Part shown: positions 28,717-37,586 of the stretch, piece by piece
How the letters are laid out: every line of letters starts with the position of its first letter
Numbering within the stretch: the first letter of the stretch is position 1
Assembly: GCF_030348505.1 (NCBI RefSeq)
Contig: NZ_JAUCFJ010000002.1
Span: 5,336,001-5,400,000 of the forward strand
From: Lysinibacillus sp. G4S2
Lineage (GTDB): Bacteria > Bacillota > Bacilli > Bacillales_A > Planococcaceae
Reading direction: 5' to 3'
Length of the DNA stretch: 64,000 nucleotides
Translations under genes and position numbers: made by a program
The notes under the pieces: generated by a model
The model's database searches: none
What the model saw: the letters and a program-made list of their open reading frames with translations, nothing else
Told to the model about the DNA's origin: nothing

Positions 28717-28756
28717 ATGTTGTTTAAACACTATGTGTCAATGAAATTAAAGTGTC

Positions 28757-28912
28757 AGTATGGCTCTTCGCCGAGAGGGGTTTGTCTGTACGAAAGCGAA
28801 GCGGCAGCAACAATATTTTTCATGCGCGAAAGCGAAGCGGCAGCAGCAAGAGAGATTTCTGTGTGAAAGCGCAGTGACAGCGTCCAACGTAAGCGGAGGA
28901 AACAGCGCTCGC
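28757..28912. repeat. Dispersed repeat family, copy B (degenerate)
   Basis: Contains two copies of the signature CGAAAGCGAAGCGGCAGCA separated by about 30 bp, and a GGCTCTTCGCC end-like block near 28757. The right end abuts the stop codon of the cupin gene. Frames reading through it are repeat-derived, not genes. Confidence 0.6.
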
Positions 28913-29407
28913 TTAAATTGTCGTGTAAGCCATTTTTCGAATAACTGTCTCGTGCTGTGGATAGTCAGCTAACAGCTCATCTTGTGTAAACAATTCAAAA
29001 TCCTCAAAATCAAAGCCTGGTGCAACCATACAGCCTACTAAACTAAATGTATCTGCATCCTCTACGGACGAGCCAAATATAGTGTTTTTCGGTACTGCTA
29101 TTTGAGGTACTTCTCCTGCCTCTACATTTATTCCAAGCTTCTTCGCCTCATATGTACCATCCGGGAAAATCATATGGACTGTTAACGGACTGCCAGCATG
29201 ATAATACCAAAGCTCATCCGATTTCAAACGGTGCAAATGCGATATGTCCTGCGAACGTAGTAAGAAATAAATACTCGTATAAATCGGTCTTTGCACATCC
29301 CTTACAGCCATATCCTCAGATGCTCGAAATGAGGATATATAATAACCGCCTTCAGGATGCTCTGCTAAATTCAATTTTTCAATAAAATATTGTGCTGAAT
29401 ACTTCAT
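28913..29407 (-). CDS. Cupin domain protein (DUF985 / Cupin_5)
   Basis: 164-aa single-domain beta-barrel protein. The DUF985 pattern is clear: NLAEHPEGGYYISSFRASE at 13-31, TSIYFLLRSQDISHLHRLKSDELWYYHAG with the histidines and glutamate that would bind metal, and VGCMVAPGFDFEDFEL near the end. A sugar or small-molecule epimerase/isomerase-like function is possible; none is proven. SD AAAGGAGTGATG precedes the ATG. Its 3' end touches repeat copy B. Confidence 0.85.
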   Translation of the reverse strand: MKYSAQYFIEKLNLAEHPEGGYYISSFRASEDMAVRDVQRPIYTSIYFLLRSQDISHLHRLKSDELWYYHAGSPLTVHMIFPDGTYEAKKLGINVEAGEVPQIAVPKNTIFGSSVEDADTFSLVGCMVAPGFDFEDFELFTQDELLADYPQHETVIRKMAYTTI

Positions 29408-29468
29408 AAAACATCACTCCTTTCGTCCACATTATCAAATAATAAAGGATGAATGCTACTGTTATTGC

Positions 29469-29822
29469 GTCAATTTGATTGTTCTTTCAGTCGCTCTGAC
29501 CTTTCTTTCCGTCACTTTGACTATTCTATCCGTCGCTCTGGCCCTTCTTTCCGTCACTTTGACTGTTCTATCCGTCGCTCCGGCCTTTCTTTCCGTCGCC
29601 TTGATCATTCTACGTCGCTCTAGCTCTTCTTTCCGTCACTTTGATTGTTCTATCCGTCGCTCTGACCTTTCTTTCCGTCGCCTTGATCATTCTACATCGA
29701 TCTGGTCCTTCTTTCTGTCACTTTGGCCCTTCTATCCGTCACTTCGACTGTTCTATCCGTCACTTCGACTGCTCTATCCGTCGCTCTGTTCTCCCTTTCC
29801 GTCACTTTAAAATTTCTATCCG
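29469..29822. repeat. Tandem array of about sixteen 21-bp units
   Basis: Two alternating unit types, roughly GTCGCTCTGACCTTTCTTTCC and GTCACTTTGACTGTTCTATCC with the next unit starting again at GTC, repeat with 21-bp periodicity. One or two units are short by two bases. The array fills the gap between the cupin gene start and livF end. Because 21 is divisible by three, reading frames stay open through it with a seven-residue repeat, but there is no SD and no sign that it is translated. Confidence 0.85.
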
Positions 29823-29876
29823 CCAACCCAATCCCTTCGCAAAAAAAGACGCCTCGAAAATCGAGACGCCTTCTCT

Positions 29877-30584
29877 CTATAAGCCACCTAAATAAGCTGC
29901 CTTTACTTGCTCACTCTCTTGAAGCTCTTTTGCTGTACCTGATAATACAATACGTCCTGTTTCAAGTACGTACGCACGATTTGCTACTGATAGGGCCATA
30001 TTCGCATTTTGCTCAACAAGCAAAACGGTTGTACCCTCTTTATTGACTTGCTCAATAATATTAAAAATATTTTTTACCATGAGTGGTGCAAGCCCCATTG
30101 AAGGTTCATCCATCAATAACAATTTCGGTTTTGCCATTAATGCTCGACCCATCGCCAGCATTTGTTGCTCACCACCAGATAATGTACCTGATTGCTGTTT
30201 ACGGCGCTCCAAAAGACGTGGGAATAGTTCAAACACATGGTCCATATCTTTTTTGATACCAGCTTTATCGTTACGAAGATATGCCCCAAGCTCTAAGTTC
30301 TCTTCAACTGACATATTGGCAAAAACACGACGCCCCTCTGGAACATGTGAAATACCTGATTTTACAATTGTCTGCGCAGCCTTCCCTGCAATGGAGAAGC
30401 CTTCATATTCAATGATGCCGCCCTTTGGTTTTAATAAACCTGACAATGTTTTTAATAATGTACTTTTACCAGCACCGTTTGCACCGATTAATGTTACGAT
30501 TTCACCCTCATTTACTTCCAAAGAGAGGCCCTTTAATGCTTGAATGTTTCCGTAAAATACATCTATGTTTTGTACTTTTAGCAT
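29877..30584 (-). CDS. livF: Branched-chain amino-acid ABC transporter ATPase LivF
   Basis: 235-aa ATPase of a high-affinity Leu/Ile/Val importer. Walker A is GANGAGKS, signature LSGGEQQMLAMGRAL, Walker B LLLMDEPSMGLAP. The short C-terminus ending VKAAYLGGL is typical of LivF. Its ATG overlaps the livG stop as TAATG. It is the last gene of livJ-livH-livM-livG-livF, and a 21-bp-unit repeat array follows rather than an obvious terminator. Confidence 0.95.
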   Translation of the reverse strand: MLKVQNIDVFYGNIQALKGLSLEVNEGEIVTLIGANGAGKSTLLKTLSGLLKPKGGIIEYEGFSIAGKAAQTIVKSGISHVPEGRRVFANMSVEENLELGAYLRNDKAGIKKDMDHVFELFPRLLERRKQQSGTLSGGEQQMLAMGRALMAKPKLLLMDEPSMGLAPLMVKNIFNIIEQVNKEGTTVLLVEQNANMALSVANRAYVLETGRIVLSGTAKELQESEQVKAAYLGGL

Positions 30585-31363
30585 TAGCCGATAACCTCCT
30601 CGCCAAGGTAAGCTTCAATTACCTTTGGATTGTTGCGTATTTCTTCTGGTGTCCCATCAGCGATTAATTGACCGTGATCGAGCACATAAATACGTTCACA
30701 AATTCCCATTACTAAGCTCATATCATGCTCAATTAGAAGAATTGTTAAGCCAAATTCTTTACGAATAAACGCTATTAATTCCATTAAATCGTGCGTTTCC
30801 TGCGGGTTCATGCCTGCTGCTGGCTCATCTAATAATAGTAGCTTAGGTTTCGCAGCTAGGGCACGAGCAATTTCTAGTCGACGCTGCATCCCATAAGGTA
30901 AATTTTTCGCAAGCTCATCCTTATAAACATCTAAGCCAAAGATTTTTAGGAACTCAATAGATTGAAGCTCCATTTCTGCCTCACCTTTAAAGTGATTCGG
31001 CAAACGGAAAATGGAGGACCACATGGAATGCTTGGCAAGTGAATGGTTCGCTACCTTAACATTATCTAAAACAGAGAGTTCTTTAAATAAACGAATATTT
31101 TGGAACGTACGGCTAATACCCTTTTGTGTTACCTGGTATGGTGCAAGCCCATTTATCTTTATACCATCAAATGTAATCGTACCTTCAGTTGGTGTATACA
31201 CTCCGGTAAGCATGTTAAAGCTCGTTGTTTTACCAGCACCATTTGGCCCTATAAGACCTACTAGTTCTCCTTGATTAAGGTACATATTAACGCCCTGTAC
31301 CGCCTTTAAACCACCGAATTGAATGCCCATATTTTCAACATTGATAAGAAGGTTTCCAGTCAT
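30584..31363 (-). CDS. livG: Branched-chain amino-acid ABC transporter ATPase LivG
   Basis: 259-aa ATPase, second motor subunit of the importer. Walker A GPNGAGKT, the LivG-type QKGISRTFQNIRLFKELSVLDNV segment around the Q-loop, signature LPYGMQRRLEIARAL and Walker B LLLLDEPAAGMNP are all present. The C-terminal VIEAYLGEE motif is diagnostic. The start codon overlaps the livM stop codon by one base, and the stop overlaps livF in the same way. Confidence 0.95.
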   Translation of the reverse strand: MTGNLLINVENMGIQFGGLKAVQGVNMYLNQGELVGLIGPNGAGKTTSFNMLTGVYTPTEGTITFDGIKINGLAPYQVTQKGISRTFQNIRLFKELSVLDNVKVANHSLAKHSMWSSIFRLPNHFKGEAEMELQSIEFLKIFGLDVYKDELAKNLPYGMQRRLEIARALAAKPKLLLLDEPAAGMNPQETHDLMELIAFIRKEFGLTILLIEHDMSLVMGICERIYVLDHGQLIADGTPEEIRNNPKVIEAYLGEEVIG

Positions 31364-32298
31364 TATTTTGTACCTCCTTTTTTACCAAACTTAAATAAAT
31401 CCGTAAATTCTTTTGTTCCCATCAAACCTGTTGGACGGTACAGCATTACCACTATTAATACTAAGCTATAAATAATCATACGTGTTTCTGGGAAGTTTGC
31501 TAAGTAAGCTGAGATTACTGTTAAGAAAATCGCAGCAATAACGGACCCTGAAAGACTTCCTAAACCACCAAGAACGACATAGATTAAAATATCAAATGAT
31601 TTTAAGAAACCGAAAGTTGTCGGTTGAATAATGTAAAAATTATGTGCAAAGATGGCCCCTGCAAGACCGGCAAAGAAGGAACCAATTGCGAACGCTACAA
31701 CTTTATAGTAGGTTGTGTTAATACCCATTGCATCTGCCGCAATTTCGTCCTCACGAATCGAAATACATGCACGTCCATGACGAGAATTTGTAAAGTTAGA
31801 GATTACTAGAATTGTTAGAACTACACCAACGAACGCATAAGTCCAATTTGATAAATATTTAACCTGCATCCCCGCTGCGCCACCAACATAATCCGTATTT
31901 AAAAAGACAATACGTATAATTTCCGCAAATCCAAGTGTCGCAATCGCTAAATAGTCACCCTTTAAACGTAGTGTTGGAATACCTACGATTAAACCTGCGA
32001 CTGCTGCTGCCAGCGCCCCTAAGAAAATTGCTAATGGGAACGGAAGCATTAATTTAGTTGTAATAATCGCAGAAATATATGCCCCTACTGCTAAGAAACC
32101 TGCATGCCCAATCGAGAATTGGCCAGTAATACCAATGACAATGTGCAAGCTAACCGCAAGCATAATGTTAATACACATTGTGATTAACATATTTTGATAG
32201 TACATATCGAGAATGTTCGTTGAAATTAGCACCTGAATAACTGCATAGATGACTAACGCTAATACGGCATAGCCCCAAAAGAATTTAGACTTTTTCAT
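31363..32298 (-). CDS. livM: Branched-chain amino-acid ABC transporter permease LivM
   Basis: 311-aa membrane permease with about nine to ten helices. The family motif GQFSIGHAGFLAVGAYISA lies near residue 60, and the coupling segment TNSRHGRACISIREDEIAADAMGINTTYYKVVAFAIG near 170-205 contacts the ATPases. It starts 13 bp after livH ends. It forms the translocation pore with LivH. Confidence 0.95.
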   Translation of the reverse strand: MKKSKFFWGYAVLALVIYAVIQVLISTNILDMYYQNMLITMCINIMLAVSLHIVIGITGQFSIGHAGFLAVGAYISAIITTKLMLPFPLAIFLGALAAAVAGLIVGIPTLRLKGDYLAIATLGFAEIIRIVFLNTDYVGGAAGMQVKYLSNWTYAFVGVVLTILVISNFTNSRHGRACISIREDEIAADAMGINTTYYKVVAFAIGSFFAGLAGAIFAHNFYIIQPTTFGFLKSFDILIYVVLGGLGSLSGSVIAAIFLTVISAYLANFPETRMIIYSLVLIVVMLYRPTGLMGTKEFTDLFKFGKKGGTK

Positions 32299-32311
32299 AA
32301 TTACCGCTCAC

Positions 32312-33187
32312 CTACACTTTCTCACGGGTATTTTTACCGAAGATACCCGATGGTCTGAAGATTAAAATTAAAATTAAAATAACGAATGCCGCTGCATCAC
32401 GCCATAAGGAGAAGCCAAGTGCACTTACTAATGATTCCACAACACCTAATAACATACCGCCAACCATGGCACCAGGAATAATACCAATGCCACCAAGTAC
32501 TGCAGCGATGAACGCTTTAACCCCTGGAATAACACCCATTAATGGATCAATTTTCGTATAGTAAACACCAAAGATCACACCTGCTGCACCAGCTAGAGCA
32601 GAACCAATTGCGAATGTCGCTGAAATTGTATTATCTACGTTAATACCCATCAAACGTGCTGCATCGGCATCATGAGAAACCGCGCGCATCGCTTTTCCGA
32701 TCTTTGTTTTATGTACGATGAATTGTAAAAGAATCATCAGTACAATTGCTACAGTTAAAATTAAAATGGATGTACTACTAATTTGAACTCCGAAAACATC
32801 AAAAGATTTATTTTTAATGACTTCAGGATATGCCGCTGGTTGCGCACCTCTGAAGAAAATAGTCGTGTATTCGATTAATAGCGATACACCGATTGCCGTA
32901 ATTAAAGCTGCAATACGTGTTGCATTTCGCAAACGCTTATAAGCAATACGTTCAATTACAACACCAAAGATTGCACAAACTGCCATCGCCAATAATAGTG
33001 CTGGGAAGAAGCCAAGCTCCCATTTAGCAATTGCGTAAAAGCCAATAAATGACCCAATCATGAAGACATCGCCGTGGGCAAAGTTAATTAGCTTAATAAT
33101 CCCGTATACCATCGTATACCCTAACGCTATTAATGCGTAGATACTACCTAGTGAAATACCATTCACAAGCTGCTGTATCCATTCCAT
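32312..33187 (-). CDS. livH: Branched-chain amino-acid ABC transporter permease LivH
   Basis: 291-aa membrane permease. The N-terminus MEWIQQLVNGISLGSIYALIALGYTMVYGIIKLINFAHGD is the LivH signature; GKAMRAVSHDADAARLMGINVDNTI is the coupling loop. About eight hydrophobic segments. It follows livJ by 169 bp, an interval that contains a GC-rich hairpin likely to lower permease expression relative to the binding protein. Confidence 0.95.
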   Translation of the reverse strand: MEWIQQLVNGISLGSIYALIALGYTMVYGIIKLINFAHGDVFMIGSFIGFYAIAKWELGFFPALLLAMAVCAIFGVVIERIAYKRLRNATRIAALITAIGVSLLIEYTTIFFRGAQPAAYPEVIKNKSFDVFGVQISSTSILILTVAIVLMILLQFIVHKTKIGKAMRAVSHDADAARLMGINVDNTISATFAIGSALAGAAGVIFGVYYTKIDPLMGVIPGVKAFIAAVLGGIGIIPGAMVGGMLLGVVESLVSALGFSLWRDAAAFVILILILIFRPSGIFGKNTREKV

Positions 33188-33315
33188 GAGCGTTCACTCC
33201 TTTTATTTTTTAGAAAAATGCAAAAATTGGACTTACTTCTACATGTTATTATTGAATGCAGACTAAATTGTGTCCTCTTAAAAAAATATTTTAAAGTTGA
33301 CTATAAAATACGAAA

Positions 33316-33340
33316 GGGAAGGCGTGTTTACCCGCCTCCC
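33316..33340 (-). terminator. Intercistronic hairpin between livJ and livH
   Basis: GGGAAGGCG pairs with CGCCTCCC (one asymmetry) around an 8-nt loop, 16 bp past the livJ stop. Such leaky terminators or mRNA-stabilising hairpins are common after binding-protein genes and raise their yield relative to permease genes. There is no strong T-run, so read-through is expected. Confidence 0.6.
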
Positions 33341-33356
33341 CCTTGCCTACAAAACA

Positions 33357-34583
33357 TTAAGGATTAACTTTAGAGTTGAACACTTGTTTACCGTCTTTAA
33401 ATTCAAGAACTGTTGCTGTTTTAATTGGATTATGATCTTTGTCAACTGAGAAAGTACCTGTTACTAAAGAAAGATCTTTTGTGTCAGCCAATGCTTTTTG
33501 AATTGCTTCCCCATCCGTAGAGCCTGCACGCTTAATAGCATCAGCAATGTAGTAAATTGTGTCATAGCCAAGTGCATTGAATGCATCCGGTGCTTTATCA
33601 CCGTTCGCTGCTTTAAACGCCTTTACGAAGTCTTGAATTTTTTGATCTGGGTCTTCTGCAGAGTAGTGGTTTGTAATATATGTGTTATTCAACGCATCCG
33701 CACCAGCTAGCTCTACTAATGTTGGTGAATCCCAACCATCAGCTCCCATCAGCGGTACATCGATACCCATTTCACGTGCTTGTTTAACAATTAAACCAAC
33801 CTCTTCATAGTATCCTGGGATAAAGATAAAGTCTGGTTTAGCCGCTTTAATATTTGTTAATTGTGTACGGAAGTCCGTATCCTTAGCCACATACGCCTCT
33901 TCTTCTACAACTTTCCCACCATTTTTAGTGATTGTTTCTTTAAATGATTTTGCTAAACCTTTTGCATAGTCAGACGCATTGTCCGCAAAAATAGCTACAT
34001 TTTTAGCTTTCAAGTCATTAGAAGCGAAGTTCGCTGCCACAATCCCTTGGAATGGATCAATGAAGCACGTACGGAATGCGTATTCATTAACGCTGCCATC
34101 ATCATTTACTGTAATGTTAGGAGCTGTACCAGAACCAGTAACGATTGGAATTTTTTTGTCGTTCGCAATTTGCACAGTTGCAACTGTGTTACCAGAAGTT
34201 GCTGGGGCTAGCATTGCAACTACATTATCTTGTGTTGCTAGTTTAATAGCTGCTGTAGTAGCCTCTGCGTTTTCTGATTTATTATCTACTTTAATAAGCT
34301 CAATTTTCTTACCGTCAATACCGCCCTTATCATTAATTTCTTTAACTGCAAGCTCTGCACCTAGTCCAATTGAAGAACCATAGGAGGCTACGTTACCTGA
34401 AAGCTCTAAATTTGCACCAATTTTAATAGTATCTCCGTCAGAAGAGCCACCGCCACCTGATGATGACCCACCTCCTGAACTCGAGCTATCTCCATTTCCA
34501 CAACCAGCAAGAACACCAGCAAGTAATGAAGACGCAACTAGAAGTGAACCGAACTTTTTAAGCTTTTTGTTCTCTTTCATCAT
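33357..34583 (-). CDS. livJ: Branched-chain amino-acid-binding lipoprotein
   Basis: 408-aa extracellular substrate-binding lipoprotein of the Liv importer. The signal peptide ends in the lipobox LAGC (Cys27-28), followed by a Ser/Gly linker (SSSSGGGSSSGGGGSS) and then a periplasmic-binding fold of the Leu/Ile/Val type: IKIGANLELSGNVASYGSSIGLGAELAVKEIN, MLAPATSGNTVA, and GYDTIYYIADAIKRAG. SD AGGGGGAA lies before two tandem ATG codons. CodY-like boxes lie upstream. First gene of the operon. Confidence 0.95.
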   Translation of the reverse strand: MMKENKKLKKFGSLLVASSLLAGVLAGCGNGDSSSSGGGSSSGGGGSSDGDTIKIGANLELSGNVASYGSSIGLGAELAVKEINDKGGIDGKKIELIKVDNKSENAEATTAAIKLATQDNVVAMLAPATSGNTVATVQIANDKKIPIVTGSGTAPNITVNDDGSVNEYAFRTCFIDPFQGIVAANFASNDLKAKNVAIFADNASDYAKGLAKSFKETITKNGGKVVEEEAYVAKDTDFRTQLTNIKAAKPDFIFIPGYYEEVGLIVKQAREMGIDVPLMGADGWDSPTLVELAGADALNNTYITNHYSAEDPDQKIQDFVKAFKAANGDKAPDAFNALGYDTIYYIADAIKRAGSTDGEAIQKALADTKDLSLVTGTFSVDKDHNPIKTATVLEFKDGKQVFNSKVNP

Positions 34584-34612
34584 TATATTCCCCCTATTTT
34601 TTCAAATGTTAG

Positions 34613-34627
34613 ATATTTCTGATAATT
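34613..34627 (-). promoter_or_regulatory. CodY-like box upstream of livJ
   Basis: AATTATCAGAAATAT matches the established CodY consensus AATTTTCWGAAAATT at 12 of 15 positions, 30 bp before the livJ start. A weaker match (11 of 15, ATTTTTCAGTATAAT, plus-strand 34753-34767) lies further upstream. Branched-chain amino-acid uptake is a classic CodY target, which supports the call. Confidence 0.55.
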
Positions 34628-34954
34628 ATAAACAATTAACGACGTTTCCTCAATAGCGAAAATAATTATTTATAACACCTAAAACTAAACTACAATATTA
34701 TTCATTTATGACTTTTACATTGTAAAACATTCTTTATATTTAGTCTAGAGTGATTTTTCAGTATAATTAGTAATTTAAGAATTATCTATTAATTGTAAAT
34801 ATTTATTAATACAAAACTATCATTTCTAATTATTTTTATAATATAGTCTCGAAAAAGGATGTCCTTTTTGCGAAAATTGCAAGATATCTAAGAGACCATC
34901 TGTTGCGAATGTTCTTCATGGCACTTATTTATCACCCGGGAAATAAAAAGATTA

Positions 34955-35046
34955 TCATCATAACATGTGGCTGATTTCCGTTCCGACTAATATACAGAGA
35001 ATATATTTTTAAAAATACAAACCACAACTTTTGGTAATGAGCCAAA
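34955..35046. repeat. Dispersed repeat family, copy F (ends only)
   Basis: The outer block ATGTGGCTGATTTCCGTTCC of the repeat family and, about 45 bp later, its inverted counterpart (ACCACAACTTTTGGTAATGA, GAGCC) lie close together with almost no core between them. This looks like an internally deleted copy. The rest of the 510-bp gap 34584-35093 is AT-rich liv promoter DNA. Confidence 0.5.
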
Positions 35047-35062
35047 AAATTTCATAAAAATA

Positions 35063-35105
35063 AAAAAGCGTAGAGCTGAATTTTTCCACAGCTCTACGCT
35101 TTTTT
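35063..35105 (-). terminator. Terminator overlapping the methyltransferase stop codon
   Basis: AAAAAGCGTAGAGCTG and CAGCTCTACGCTTTTT form a perfect 16-bp stem with a 10-nt loop. The TAG stop of the gene at 35094 lies in the left arm on the minus strand. A T-run follows. Confidence 0.85.
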
Positions 35106-35696
35106 CAATGCAAACACACAGAGGCGTTCGTTAATATTTGTTTCATTTTCTAGATGAACCTCATGAATCAATTCAAAAGGTGTCCCGTGATGTAAAAACT
35201 GCAAATAATCATAAGGTGGATAGTATAAGATAATATGAATTTCACGCATATGCTGCTCATAAGACTTCCAAACGTTATGAATGACTGTACGGAAAATATG
35301 GATTGAAAAAGGATTGAAAAAAAAGAAAACAGTATCGCATGGTTGAATAACATAGTCTTCCGCTATTGAATGAAGAAAGGAAATCGGAGCTTGAGCACTC
35401 TTTTTTTGAAGATATCCCTTTTTATTATTCTCAGCCTCTGCATAAAAACCTGCATCCATCTCTATCCCAATTGTAGGAATATGGAATTTATGATGCACAT
35501 AAATAGGTACTCTCCCTTTTCCACATCCCATATCGATAAACACTGAATTATCTGGCATTTCATATTCCGAAAACAGTTGCTCTAAACCAATATATGGTGT
35601 TGGCTCATAGCGGTGGTAATGAGCTAGTTTAGGGAAACCATATTGTTCACCGACTGTATTAATATGCAAATTTTTATCAAATTGATGTTCGTTCAT
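35094..35696 (-). CDS. Class I SAM-dependent methyltransferase
   Basis: 200-aa cytosolic protein. Motif I FIDMGCGKGRVPI (residues 53-65) and the acidic residue in IGIEMDAGF mark a Rossmann methyltransferase. FFFFNPFS near 125 has the NPF-type motif seen in some N-methyltransferases. Substrate unknown. Monocistronic, with a strong terminator at its end. Confidence 0.85.
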   Translation of the reverse strand: MNEHQFDKNLHINTVGEQYGFPKLAHYHRYEPTPYIGLEQLFSEYEMPDNSVFIDMGCGKGRVPIYVHHKFHIPTIGIEMDAGFYAEAENNKKGYLQKKSAQAPISFLHSIAEDYVIQPCDTVFFFFNPFSIHIFRTVIHNVWKSYEQHMREIHIILYYPPYDYLQFLHHGTPFELIHEVHLENETNINERLCVFALKKA

Positions 35697-35889
35697 ACAT
35701 TATACTCCTAAAAAAGAATGCTTTATTTTAGCACGACAAAAGAAAAAACTACATCTATAAGATTTGGATCTTATTACATCTTATTGAAAAACTATTATGT
35801 CGATAGAAAATTAAGGTGTCAAATATATATAGTAGATTTTACTTCATACAACAAATATCGAGTTATTAATAATTCACATTGCTATTCTG

Positions 35890-35919
35890 TTGACAATGTC
35901 TTCCCTCGCCAATTATTAT
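35890..35919 (+). promoter_or_regulatory. SigA-type promoter of the heme monooxygenase gene
   Basis: TTGACA, an 18-nt spacer and TATTAT lie 85 bp upstream of the isdG-like start. AT-rich GAATGATAA...TCATTC arms follow directly, a partly palindromic stretch that could be an iron (Fur) site, but it is a poor match to the consensus. Confidence 0.55.
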
Positions 35920-36002
35920 TGTTTGCGAATGATAACATTAAAATAATTCATTCAACATAGTAGATTTTTTCTAATTAGAAAATGGTTAGGGAGGAAAAGT
36001 GT

Positions 36003-36338
36003 ATGATTATTGTTACAAATCGTATTCAAGTTAAACCTGGTTTTGCTGCGAAAATGGCACCGAACTTTACAAAGCCAGGACCTTTACAACAGTTCGAAGG
36101 CTTCCATAAAGTAGAGGTGTTAGTGTCAACTGATGATCCGACTTATGACGAAATGAGCGTCAATATGTACTGGGAGTCTAAAGAGCATTTCCAAGCTTGG
36201 CGTAATAGCGATGCATTCGCTGCTGCCCATCACCGCCCAGAACCAGGTTCTGAAGGCGCAAAACCAGAAAACAGCCCAATGTTAGGTAGCAAAATAGTTA
36301 TTGCTGAATTAGCTTCTTCCATTGAAGCATCACGCTAG
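36003..36338 (+). CDS. isdG: Heme-degrading monooxygenase (IsdG/HmoA family)
   Basis: 111-aa dimeric ferredoxin-like-fold enzyme that opens heme to release iron. The frame opens earlier, but AGGGAGGAAAAG points to the ATG at 36003, giving MIIVTNRIQVKPG. The three family catalytic residues are visible: Asn6, Trp in HFQAWRNSDAF and His in AAAHHRP. The gene stands alone here with no heme uptake genes adjacent. The Asn/Trp/His triad argues for heme rather than the general Abm antibiotic-monooxygenase branch. Confidence 0.85.
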   Translation: MIIVTNRIQVKPGFAAKMAPNFTKPGPLQQFEGFHKVEVLVSTDDPTYDEMSVNMYWESKEHFQAWRNSDAFAAAHHRPEPGSEGAKPENSPMLGSKIVIAELASSIEASR

Positions 36339-36410
36339 TATACCCTATCCCAACTCTTTATGAGGCAGTGGGGTAAAACAAAAAATCTGAACTATCTTCT
36401 GATTCTATCA

Positions 36411-36447
36411 AAAAAAACCCGCATATTTCCAATGTGCAGGTTTTTTT
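36411..36447 (-). terminator. Bidirectional terminator between isdG and yeiH
   Basis: AAAAAAACCCGCA and TGTGCAGGTTTTTTTT pair over about 11 bp with a bulge. A and T runs on both sides allow function on either strand between these convergent genes. Confidence 0.75.
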
Positions 36448-36456
36448 TGATACACT

Positions 36457-37473
36457 TTAATACATTAAAATAACTAAAACATATCCGATTATTGATAAGA
36501 AAACCGAACCGATAAGTCCTGCAACAAACGCTTTTACACCTAATTCTTTAAAGGTTTTTATCTCTACATTTAAACCTAGTCCAGCCATCGACATCGCAAT
36601 TAAAAGATAAGAGATATTGACAATTGTTTGCGCTACATTGGCTGGTATAATTCCTAACGAATTAATAGCGCTCATTGCTAAAAATCCGAGAATAAACCAC
36701 GGAATGATTGACAGTGAAAAGCCTTCTTTTTCCTGCTCCTTGTCAATTTTCCGATAGAAAATACCAATGACAATAGCTACCGGTACAAGCAATGCGACAC
36801 GTGTTAGCTTAACAATAACCGCCATATCAACTGCTTCATTTCCACCAGCAGCGGCGGCGGCAATAACATGGGCAATTTCATGTAGCGTGCCTCCTGCGAA
36901 AATACCATATTCAGTAGGCGTTAAATTAAATACTGAGTATAGCACTGTGTAAACTAATGTGAATATAGTCCCTAGTAATGCGACAATCGCTGCACCCACT
37001 GCTGTTTCTTTTTCATTTGCCTTAATTTGAGGAGCAATAGCGACAACAGCTGCTGCTCCACAAATGGCTGTGCCACAAGCTGTTAATATGCCTAACTTCT
37101 TCTCAACATGAAATACCTTCGTTAAAGCATATACAACCACTAAAGCAAATACCAAATCAATAAATGCAATAAGAAAGACACTCGCTCCGGCATGATAAAT
37201 GTCCGCTAAATTCAAACGCATACCCAGTAAAATAATGCCTAATCGTAATAGCTTTTTACTTGAAAATGATATGCCACTTTGCCATGAATCCTGTACCTTA
37301 AAAGCTGCTCTCCAAGCCATCCCTAAAATAATTGCAATAACAAGCTGCCCCAGGATTGAGAAGAACGGAAATGTCGAAATATACTTTGCCACTAAGGCAA
37401 TCATGAGTGTCAACAATATCCCCTTCATAAACGCAGGGGTTAGGAAACCTTTTAACTTCTGTCCAATATCCAT
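36457..37473 (-). CDS. YeiH/YadS family putative sulfate exporter
   Basis: 338-aa membrane protein of the UPF0324/Cons_hypoth698 family with about ten helices. Motifs: LGMAWRAAF near 50, [50 protein letters not shown] and [14 protein letters not shown]. Family members are linked to sulfite/sulfate or cysteine-stress export, but transport by this group is poorly proven. The ATG at 37473 has AGAAGTGA upstream; an ATG six codons earlier has no SD. A LysR regulator is divergently encoded, the classic arrangement. Confidence 0.88.
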   Translation of the reverse strand: MDIGQKLKGFLTPAFMKGILLTLMIALVAKYISTFPFFSILGQLVIAIILGMAWRAAFKVQDSWQSGISFSSKKLLRLGIILLGMRLNLADIYHAGASVFLIAFIDLVFALVVVYALTKVFHVEKKLGILTACGTAICGAAAVVAIAPQIKANEKETAVGAAIVALLGTIFTLVYTVLYSVFNLTPTEYGIFAGGTLHEIAHVIAAAAAGGNEAVDMAVIVKLTRVALLVPVAIVIGIFYRKIDKEQEKEGFSLSIIPWFILGFLAMSAINSLGIIPANVAQTIVNISYLLIAMSMAGLGLNVEIKTFKELGVKAFVAGLIGSVFLSIIGYVLVILMY

Positions 37474-37519
37474 GTTGTTCACTTCTTTCATTCTTGATAA
37501 TTATAACTTTATTAAAAAG

Positions 37520-37561
37520 TTAATCATTAGTAAAATACATATATATAATCGCAATGATTAA
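37520..37561. promoter_or_regulatory. Likely LysR operator between yeiH and its regulator
   Basis: TTAATCATT (37520-37528) and AATGATTAA (37553-37561) form a perfect 9-bp inverted repeat with a 24-bp spacer in the divergent promoter region. LysR-type regulators typically bind such dyads and control both directions. Confidence 0.45.
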
Positions 37562-37586
37562 TATTTCTAATAATAGGAGTGATGAC

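Noticed and set aside
28633-28972. Frames spanning repeat copy B
   Set aside because: Repeat-derived, overlapping a terminator and the cupin gene.
29469-29822. CRISPR array interpretation of the 21-bp repeats
   Set aside because: Units are head-to-tail with no unique spacers, and no cas genes are nearby.
29475-30046. Overlapping 84-111-residue frames with heptad LSV repeats
   Set aside because: A 21-bp tandem array keeps all frames open. There is no SD, and part overlaps livF antisense.
35718-35960. 80-residue frame upstream of the isdG-like gene
   Set aside because: No SD, poor composition, and it covers the likely promoter at 35890-35919.
35890-35960. Fur box upstream of the isdG-like gene
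   Set aside because: The AT-rich dyad matches the 7-1-7 Fur consensus poorly, so iron regulation is not claimed.
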